Source of the DNA: Streptomyces sp. NBC_01214
GTDB lineage: Bacteria; Actinomycetota; Actinomycetes; Streptomycetales; Streptomycetaceae
Assembly (NCBI RefSeq): GCF_026340975.1
Contig: NZ_JAPEOS010000002.1
Location: 576,501-640,500 of the forward strand
Length of the DNA: 64,000 nucleotides
Direction of reading: 5' to 3'
Below the pieces are notes generated by a model, which saw nothing but the letters and a program-made list of their open reading frames with translations, was not told the DNA's origin and did no database searches. The position numbers and the translations under genes are program-made. Positions 58,021 through 64,000 of the stretch are shown here, in pieces (position 1 is the first letter of the stretch; each line of letters begins with the position of its first letter).

Positions 58021-58518
58021 TCAGCCCGTGAAGGGCTTGACGTCCAGGATCTTGACCGAGGCCTTCTTGCCGTTCGGCAGCTCGTATTCGGCGTCCTCGC
58101 CGATCGCCTTGCCCAGCACGCCGCTGCCCAGCGGGGACTGGGGGGAGTACGTCTCGAAGTCCGAGGACGCGTACTCGCGCGAGGCGAGCAGGAACTCCAT
58201 GGTGTCGTCCTCGTCGCCGTCGAAGGCGATCTTGACGAGCGTGCCGGGGGCCACCACGCCGTCGGACGCGGGCGCGGTGCCGACCTTGGCGTTCTCCAGG
58301 AGCTGCGTGAGCTGGCGGACCCGGAGCTCCTGCTTGCCCTGCTCCTCCTTCGCCGCGTGGTAACCACCGTTCTCGCGCAGGTCGCCCTCCTCGCGGGCGG
58401 CTGCGATCTTCGTGGCGATCTCCGTGCGGGCGGGACCAGAGAGGTAGTCCAGCTCCGCCTTCAGCTGGTCGTACGCCGCCTGGGTCAGCCAGGTGACGCT
58501 CTCGCTCGTCTGGGTCAC
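58021..58518 (-). CDS. greA: Transcription elongation factor GreA
   Basis: Rescues stalled RNA polymerase by stimulating transcript cleavage. The N-terminal coiled coil (LTQAAYDQLKAELDYLSGPART) carries the acidic tip EEGDLRENGGYHAAKEEQ, followed by the FKBP-like C-domain (PQSPLGSGVLGKAIGED). Length 165. GTG at 58518 with GAGGAG 5 bases upstream. Confidence 0.96.
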   Translation of the reverse strand: MTQTSESVTWLTQAAYDQLKAELDYLSGPARTEIATKIAAAREEGDLRENGGYHAAKEEQGKQELRVRQLTQLLENAKVGTAPASDGVVAPGTLVKIAFDGDEDDTMEFLLASREYASSDFETYSPQSPLGSGVLGKAIGEDAEYELPNGKKASVKILDVKPFTG

Positions 58519-58676
58519 GGGTGCTCCTCGTCGGTACAGGGGACTACTGGCCGCCAGCGGCGGACGAAACCACGAGCCTAACAATTCGGGAAGAAAAGGG
58601 GGAGGACCCCAGAGGCTCATTGCCTCGTGGGACGCGACTTCAATCCTCTTCGGACCCCTTCGGATCTCTTAGGACC

Positions 58677-59090
58677 TCAGCGGGCGGAAGGCGCCGGCTG
58701 GCAGCCGATCAGCTCGATCATCGTCGCCCGGCTCGTGGTCTTCAGGGTGACGATCTCGTCCACCCGCGACCGGTCCTGCGCGAAGGTGAAGTCCGCGCGT
58801 CCCACCTCGGCGTGTTCCTCGTCCTGGGAGCTCAGGGAGCAGACCCCGGTGACCGAGGCCTCCTTGCGGACCTCCAGGTGCACCTTCACCTCGGTGTCCG
58901 AAATCACCTGGAACTTGATCACTTCGGCGCTCACGCTCTGTCCCGTGATGTAGCCCCAGCCGATCCAGCCGATCACGCCCAGCAGCACCGCACCCAGCAG
59001 CGATCCGATGATCTTGAGCTTCCGGTCCGCACGCTCGTCCGCCGACCGGCCGTACCGGCCCTCGGGCAGTCCCTCGCGCACCGCGCTCAT
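58677..59090 (-). CDS. DUF4307 membrane protein, 137 aa
   Basis: Polar N-terminus with GRYGRSADERADRKLK, a transmembrane helix (about 29-49), and a soluble outside beta domain (SVSAEVIKFQVISDTEVKVHLEV, ending CQPAPSAR). Typical DUF4307 of actinobacteria, usually beside mca and greA as here. Function unknown. AGAGGA 7 bases before ATG. Confidence 0.92.
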   Translation of the reverse strand: MSAVREGLPEGRYGRSADERADRKLKIIGSLLGAVLLGVIGWIGWGYITGQSVSAEVIKFQVISDTEVKVHLEVRKEASVTGVCSLSSQDEEHAEVGRADFTFAQDRSRVDEIVTLKTTSRATMIELIGCQPAPSAR

Positions 59091-59197
59091 GATCGTTCCT
59101 CTCGCCGGGGACGGCTGGGTCACCCCTGGAATTTTCCGCCCCCCGGTTCGGTCACTATAGGAGCTGAGTGTCGCGCCGAATCGCAGAGGATCCTGTT

Positions 59198-60079
59198 TTG
59201 ACCGAGCAGCTTCGACTGATGGCCGTCCACGCCCACCCCGACGACGAGTCGAGCAAGGGCGCGGCCACCATGGCCAAGTACGTGTCCGAGGGGATTCCCG
59301 TGCTGGTCGTCACCTGCACCGGTGGCGAGCGCGGCTCGATCCTGAACCCCAAGCTCCAGGGCGACAAGTACATCGAGGAGAACATCCACGAGGTCCGCGC
59401 CAAGGAGATGGACGAGGCGCGCGACATCCTCGGCATCGAGCAGGAATGGCTCGGCTACGTGGACTCCGGCCTCCCCGAGGGCGACCCGCTGCCCCCGCTG
59501 CCCGAGGGCTGCTTCGCGCTGGCGGACGTCCACGAGGCCGCCGGCGAGCTAGTGAAGAAGATCCGCGCCTTCAAGCCGCAGGTCATCACCACCTACGACG
59601 AGAACGGGGGCTACCCGCACCCCGACCACATCATGACCCACACGATCTCCATGCTGGCCTTCGAGAGCGCGGCCGACACCGAGAAGTACCCGGAGGGCGA
59701 GTACGGCCCGGCCTACCAGCCGCAGAAGCTCTACTACAACCAGGGCTTCAACAAGCCGCGCACCATCGCCCTCCACGAGGCGCTGCTCGCGCGCGGCCTG
59801 GAGTCCCCCTACGGGGAGTGGCTGGAGCGGTGGAAGGAGTTCGAGCGCAAGGAGCGGACCCTGACCACCCACGTGCCCTGCGCCGACTTCTTCGAGATCC
59901 GTGACAAGGCGCTCATCGCGCACGCCACCCAGATCGACCCGGACGGCGGCTGGTTCCGCGTCCCGATGGACATCCAGAAGGAGGTCTGGCCCACGGAGGA
60001 GTACGAGCTCGCGAAGTCGCTCGTCGACACTTCCCTCCCCGAGTCCGACCTCTTCGCGGGCATCCGGGAGAATGCGTAG
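59198..60079 (+). CDS. mca: Mycothiol S-conjugate amidase
   Basis: Cleaves mycothiol conjugates of toxins into a mercapturic acid and GlcN-Ins; central to mycothiol-based detoxification. Zinc ligands in AVHAHPDDESSKG (near residue 12) and YPHPDH (around 145), plus TCTGGERGSILNP. 293 residues. The start is TTG 59198 with GAGGA 7 bases upstream. MshB-like deacetylase is an alternative but the length and C-terminus (HATQIDPDGGWFRVP) favour Mca. Confidence 0.95.
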   Translation: MTEQLRLMAVHAHPDDESSKGAATMAKYVSEGIPVLVVTCTGGERGSILNPKLQGDKYIEENIHEVRAKEMDEARDILGIEQEWLGYVDSGLPEGDPLPPLPEGCFALADVHEAAGELVKKIRAFKPQVITTYDENGGYPHPDHIMTHTISMLAFESAADTEKYPEGEYGPAYQPQKLYYNQGFNKPRTIALHEALLARGLESPYGEWLERWKEFERKERTLTTHVPCADFFEIRDKALIAHATQIDPDGGWFRVPMDIQKEVWPTEEYELAKSLVDTSLPESDLFAGIRENA

Positions 60080-60081
60080 CT

Positions 60082-60306
60082 ATGAGCGCTACGCAGGCAG
60101 CACTGACCCAGCTCCTTCCGCTGGCGGGTGACACCTTCGACAAGAACAAGGTGACGCCCGGCCTCCTCGGCTTCCTCGTGTTCGCGGCCCTCGCCGTCGG
60201 CGTGTGGGCCCTGATGAAGTCCATGAACCGGCACATGGGCCGGGTGGACTTCGAGGAGGCCCCGGAGCCGGCCGCCTCCGGCGCGGACGGCACCCGGGCC
60301 CCGTAG
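60082..60306 (+). CDS. Small membrane protein downstream of mca, 74 aa
   Basis: One transmembrane helix (about residues 27-46, LLGFLVFAALAVGVWALM) then a basic stretch and an Ala/Glu/Pro tail. Two bases after mca, so co-transcribed. Its last 13 codons form the first unit of a tandem repeat that continues into non-coding DNA. Confidence 0.85.
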   Translation: MSATQAALTQLLPLAGDTFDKNKVTPGLLGFLVFAALAVGVWALMKSMNRHMGRVDFEEAPEPAASGADGTRAP

Positions 60307-60625
60307 GGCCGGCCCGGCAGGACCTCCGCGTCCCCGCCGGCCGCCTCCGGCGGGGACGCCATCGGGCCCTGTAGGGCTGGTCCGGCGGGGTCTTCGCGTG
60401 CGTGCCGGCTGCCTCCGGCGGGGCCGGCATCGGGTCCCGTAGGGCGGGTCCGGCAGGGTCTTCGCGTGCGTGCCGGCGCGCCGGCCGCTTCTGGCGGGGA
60501 CGGCACCGGGCACCACGTAGGGACGGTCCGGTAGGACCTTCGCGTATGCGTGCCGGCTGCCTCCGGCGGGGCCGGGGCCGGTTCGGGCCCGCAGGATTTT
60601 CGCGTGCGCGCCCCCGCCCCGACCG
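60267..60625. repeat. Five-unit tandem repeat (68-76 bp) starting inside a gene end
   Basis: Units begin with GCCGGCYGCYTCYGGCGSGG at about 60267, 60336, 60404, 60480 and 60552. Each carries a CGTAGGG-like element and a TCTTCGCGTGCGTGCC-like element. The first unit overlaps the last 40 bases of the small membrane protein gene. Confidence 0.75.
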
Positions 60626-60990
60626 GGAACCCGGTGGGGCTGGGGCTTCGCACGCGCGCGATTTCACCGCGAGCCGTCCACCGAGTCCGCCTCGGGGCGC
60701 TTCCCGCCGCTTCCCTCCACCTCAGGCCCCCTGTCGGCCTTCCGGCCTGTCGGCCTCTTGCCCTCTGGCCTGGCGGCCTGACGGTCCAGCCGCCTGACGG
60801 CCTTCGGCTTCGCCCAGCGGGCTTCGGCTTCGCCGGTGGGCTCCGGCCTTCCGGGGCGTGGCCTCGCGGCTGGTGGCCCGGTGGCCTTTGGCTTTGTCCG
60901 GTGGGCTCCGGCTTTTCGCGGCGGGCAGGGGGCCGCTGGTCCACCTGGCCCGGGGTGCTGGTGGGGTCGGGGCGTGCCGCGGTTTCCGCG
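60307..60990. other. Intergenic stretch of repeats, no gene
   Basis: Holds units two to five of the 70-bp array and then 60625-60990 of low-complexity sequence in which GGCCTTCCGG, GGCTTCGGC and CGGTGGGCTCCGG recur. The long open frames here lack streptomycete codon usage and recognisable domains. Confidence 0.65.
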
Positions 60991-63900
60991 TCAGGGCCGG
61001 GGGACCCCCATGACCTCACGCGAGTGCAGGTTCGGGACCAGGCCGAGCCGCCACGCCTGCCAGCCCTCCGCCGGATCCACCCCCCGGCCCAGGACCACCC
61101 CGTAGGTCTCCAGGCAGTCCTCCAGCCGCCCGTCCCGCGCCGGATGCGGCGCCTGCGCCAGGCGCGCCAGCTCCGCCCGCGCCTCCTCCGGCGCCGCCGG
61201 CACCGCGTACGGCAGCATCGTGCACCGCAGGAACCGCGCCCAGTCCTCCCCGCGCCGGTCCCCGTACGCGATGAACAGCCGCACCGCCTCCTCGCACAGA
61301 CCCAGCGCCTGCGACAGCCGGCCGTTGCCCGCGTCGATCACCGCCAGCTCCAGACACGTCCACGCCTCGCCGTGGGCCAGCCCGATCCGCCGGAAGTCCG
61401 CCCGCGCGTCCACCAGCAGCTGACGGGCGAAGCCGGAGTTCCGCAGGTTCCCCGTCTGCGCCGCCCGCTGGTCCCGCGTCACCCGGCCCGAATGGTGGCG
61501 GGCGTACGCCAGCCCGTACACGTCCCGCATCCGCGAGAACATCGTCCGCGCCCGCTCCAGCTCCCGCACCGCCTCGTCGCGCTCGCCGCCCACCTCCAGC
61601 GCCTGCCCGAGGTAGTACTGCGTCCACGCCTCCCCGCGCACGTCCTCCGCCTCCCGGTGCCGCGCCAGCGCCTCCCGCAGCCCGTCGACCGCCGGCCCAG
61701 GATCACCGTCCACCACCCGGGCCCGGCCCAGCTGCGTCAGCGCCCAGGCCTCACCACGGTCGTCGCGGGTGCGCCCGTACAGGTCCAGAGCCAGCCGCAG
61801 CTCGACCTCCGCCCGCTCCACGTCCCCGAACCGCAGGTGCACCTGACCCAGCTGGAAATGCGCCCAGGCCTCCCCGTGCACGCTCTCGCTCTCCCGGTGC
61901 AGGGCCAGGGAGGTCTCCAGCAGCCGCGCCGCCTCCGCCAACCGCGCCCGGTCCCGTTCCACCGCCGCCAGCGCGTGCAGCCCCCACGCCCGGTCACCCG
62001 CCAGCTCCGGCGGCTCCTGTAGCACCAGCGCCTCCCGGATGCGGATCGCCGCCTCCGGAAGATTGCCCTGGTGGTGCAGCGTGATCCCGAGCGAGACCAG
62101 GGCCATCGCGGCCGCCGCCTCCTGATCGGCCTCCATGTACTGGTCCACCACCGAGGCCAGCGTGGTGCGGGCCTTGTCCAGCTCGCCCAGCTGGCGCGCC
62201 GCGATGCCCGTACGCCACTGCACCGACCGCACCAGCCGCCCCTGCTGCCCCTTCAGCCCGTTCTGCCCCGCCGCCACCACCTGCGTCAGCTCATCGATCT
62301 CACCGAGCCGGTACAGGTCCCCGCGCAGCAGGCAGAAATCGCACAGCGCGCCCAGCAGGTCCAGCACCGCCTGCTGATCGACCCCCTCCGAATGCCGCAG
62401 CGCCGCCGTGATGAAGCTCGACTCGTCGTCCAGCCAGCGCAGCGCCGCATCCAGCGAGGTGAAACCGTGCCCCCCGACGGGCCCCTTGAGGAACGTGTTC
62501 GCCCGCGTCGACATCTTCCCGTCGACCATCCGGATCACCGAGTCCGCGAGCCGCGCGTAATCGCGGATCAGCCGCTCGTGCGCCGCCGCGGCCTGCGCCC
62601 GGTCCTCGTCCGCCACCGACCGCGCCGCCGCGTACGCACGCACCGCGTCGTGCATCCGGAACCGCTGGCCGCGCACCCGCTCGATCAGCCCGGCCTCCCA
62701 CAGCTCCTCCAGCGTGCGCAGCGCCGCCGCCTCCGGTACGTCCGCCAGCGCGGCCGCCGCCGCACCACCCAGCGACGCCCGCCCGGCCAGCGGCAACCGC
62801 CGCAGCAGCTGCCGGGCCGGCTCGGCCAGCCCCGCGTCCGCCGCACGCAGCGCCGCCTCCACCGCGTGCGCCACCTCCACCGGATGCGCCGCCTCGCCGC
62901 CGGCCGGGGCCCGGCCCCCGCCCGCCAGCGGAGCCAGCAACCGCAGGGCGAGCGGCAGCCCGCCGCTCCGCTCCACCACCGCGGCCACGTCCTCCTCGGC
63001 CACACCCGCGAGCCCCGCCACACCCGGCTGCGGCGCCCGGAGCAGCTCCGCCGCCTCCTGCGGCGCCAACCGCTCCACCGGCAGCTGGTACACCCACGCC
63101 GCCAGATCCGCCGGCAGCTCCAACGGCTCCCGTGCCGTCACCAGCACCAGGCTCTCGGAACGCTCCGGAACCAGCATCCGCACCTGCGCCGCGTCCACCG
63201 CGTCGTCCAGCAGCACCGTCACCGGCAGCCCCTGTAGGTGCTGGTGGTACAGCTCGCCCAGGCGCCGCACCTGCTGCTCCGCCGACGCGCCCTCACGGAA
63301 CAGCAACTGCTCGCGGGGCGCACCCAGCCGGTTCATCAGGTGCAGCAGCGCCTCCCGGGTGGCCAGCGGCGCCTCCCCGGACGCCTCCCCGGCCGAACCG
63401 CCCCGCAGGTCCACCACGCACGCGCCCCGGAACTGGTCCCGCAGACCGTGCGCCGCCCGCAGCGCCAGCGTCGTGCGGCCCACCCCCGGCTCACCGTGCA
63501 GCACCACCACCACCGGCCGGGTCTCCGTACTCGCCCGGGCCGCCTGCACCCACTGCGCGATCCGCGTCAGCTCGGACCGGCGCCCCACGAACACCTCCGC
63601 CGGAGCCGGCAGCTGCCCGAAGGAGTGCTCCAGCGCATTGCGCCGGCGCGCCTCCGCGCTGCGGTCCGTACCCCGCAACCGCGGAGCGGGCCGCGCGGCC
63701 GGCCGGGCCGCAGCGGGCCGGGCCGCCCGGGCCGCCGCGGCCACCGCCCGCTGCTGCTCCAGGAACGGCCGTATCCCGCGCACCTCCAGCGCCGACAGCC
63801 ACTGGAGCCTCAACTGTTCCGGCCCGCCCGGCCGGCCCCGCTCCCCGGCCCGCCGGTTCGCGGCCGGCAGGTGCAGCGCCGTCACCTTCACCGCCGTCGC

Positions 63901-64000
63901 GACCGCACCCGAGATCCCCACCACGGCCCCCGCGGTCAGCGCCGTACCGGCCGCGACACCCAGCGACAGGTCAGCGCCCACGGCCGTGGCCGCCGCGACC
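60991..64000 (-). CDS. NB-ARC/TPR STAND-type protein, N-terminus beyond window
   Basis: More than 1000 residues. A hydrophobic N-terminal stretch (GVAAGTALTAGAVVGISGAVATAV) may be a membrane helix. An NB-ARC ATPase follows (from about VGRRSELTRIAQWVQAA), with P-loop LHGEPGVGRTTLA in which the usual Lys is Arg, Walker B VTVLLDDAV, and RMHDAVRAYAAARS. The C-terminal half has at least six TPR-like repeats (AWAHFQLGQVHLRFGDVERA; AWTQYYLGQALEVGGERDEA). It has no DNA-binding domain in the visible part, unlike SARP regulators. The frame is open to the window edge, so the true start may be outside. Confidence 0.85.
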   Translation of the reverse strand, partial: VAAATAVGADLSLGVAAGTALTAGAVVGISGAVATAVKVTALHLPAANRRAGERGRPGGPEQLRLQWLSALEVRGIRPFLEQQRAVAAAARAARPAAARPAARPAPRLRGTDRSAEARRRNALEHSFGQLPAPAEVFVGRRSELTRIAQWVQAARASTETRPVVVVLHGEPGVGRTTLALRAAHGLRDQFRGACVVDLRGGSAGEASGEAPLATREALLHLMNRLGAPREQLLFREGASAEQQVRRLGELYHQHLQGLPVTVLLDDAVDAAQVRMLVPERSESLVLVTAREPLELPADLAAWVYQLPVERLAPQEAAELLRAPQPGVAGLAGVAEEDVAAVVERSGGLPLALRLLAPLAGGGRAPAGGEAAHPVEVAHAVEAALRAADAGLAEPARQLLRRLPLAGRASLGGAAAAALADVPEAAALRTLEELWEAGLIERVRGQRFRMHDAVRAYAAARSVADEDRAQAAAAHERLIRDYARLADSVIRMVDGKMSTRANTFLKGPVGGHGFTSLDAALRWLDDESSFITAALRHSEGVDQQAVLDLLGALCDFCLLRGDLYRLGEIDELTQVVAAGQNGLKGQQGRLVRSVQWRTGIAARQLGELDKARTTLASVVDQYMEADQEAAAAMALVSLGITLHHQGNLPEAAIRIREALVLQEPPELAGDRAWGLHALAAVERDRARLAEAARLLETSLALHRESESVHGEAWAHFQLGQVHLRFGDVERAEVELRLALDLYGRTRDDRGEAWALTQLGRARVVDGDPGPAVDGLREALARHREAEDVRGEAWTQYYLGQALEVGGERDEAVRELERARTMFSRMRDVYGLAYARHHSGRVTRDQRAAQTGNLRNSGFARQLLVDARADFRRIGLAHGEAWTCLELAVIDAGNGRLSQALGLCEEAVRLFIAYGDRRGEDWARFLRCTMLPYAVPAAPEEARAELARLAQAPHPARDGRLEDCLETYGVVLGRGVDPAEGWQAWRLGLVPNLHSREVMGVPRP

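Noticed and set aside
60267..60625. CRISPR-like array
   Set aside because: Units are 68-76 bp, degenerate throughout and directly adjacent; there are no constant repeats with unique spacers and no cas genes.
60550..62022. A 490-codon plus-strand open frame downstream of mca
   Set aside because: It combines repeat DNA with the complement of the STAND gene and is rich in Arg/Pro/Leu/Gln without any domain.

Overview
The window is chromosomal DNA of a Streptomyces, or a very close relative. It is very GC-rich with strong third-position G/C bias and many GTG/TTG starts. It carries the actinomycete AfsQ1/AfsQ2/SigQ signalling locus, a mycothiol S-conjugate amidase (Mca), the acyl-CoA carboxylase epsilon subunit, a DrrAB-type exporter, a class F sortase and an LAXTG wall protein. 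From 20 kb onward the gene content matches the core-chromosome region I know from S. coelicolor (about SCO4905 to SCO4970). No tRNA, rRNA, CRISPR array, phage gene or transposase was seen.

Layout. 0-5 kb: envelope and secreted proteins, namely a small secreted peptide, a lipoprotein, PspC and VanZ family membrane proteins, a PH-domain membrane protein, a class F sortase, and a wall-attached protein with a near-perfect 104-codon internal duplication. 5.2-8.6 kb: deoC plus two overlapping aldehyde dehydrogenase genes that look like a split ALDH16. 8.8-16.5 kb: a secreted peptide, a nucleoside-kinase-like P-loop protein, and a cluster built around PgsB/PgsC (poly-gamma-glutamate synthase type) with a two-module HAMP membrane protein, an NlpC/P60 hydrolase and a divergent gene resembling poly-gamma-glutamate hydrolases. 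16.6-20.3 kb: sigQ and afsQ1-afsQ2-lipoprotein, with a textbook AfsQ1 box between them. 20.9-26.8 kb: phospho-sugar mutase, purine nucleoside phosphorylase, gamma-glutamylcyclotransferase-like, LpdA-type quinone reductase and a DeoR regulator. 27-35 kb: acyl-CoA carboxylase alpha, epsilon and beta subunits, MFS, Maf and BirA. 35-43 kb: adenylate cyclase, enoyl-CoA hydratase, GAF-GGDEF diguanylate cyclase, histidine ammonia-lyase, LAXTG protein, L,D-transpeptidase, double GNAT. 43.7-52.8 kb: XRE regulator/alcohol dehydrogenase pair, MsrA with a frameshifted partner, an M48 protease between two paralogous membrane proteins, cystathionine gamma-synthase. 53-64 kb: sigma-like/TM pair, MarR, threonine dehydratase, ABC exporter, GreA, DUF4307, Mca, a small membrane protein, and a large NB-ARC/TPR protein running off the end.

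How genes work together. An identical 12-bp palindrome (CTACGCGCGTAG) lies in the promoters of deoC and of the purine nucleoside phosphorylase gene. It links phosphorylase, a PGM2-like mutase (possible phosphopentomutase), DeoC and the split aldehyde dehydrogenase into a plausible route from deoxynucleosides to acetate. The pgsBC cluster is the best candidate for an undescribed system: an anionic-polymer synthase without the usual PgsA/CapA, with two candidate polymer- or wall-cutting enzymes and a HAMP-based membrane protein. The pcc and birA genes form one functional unit (carboxylase and its biotin ligase).
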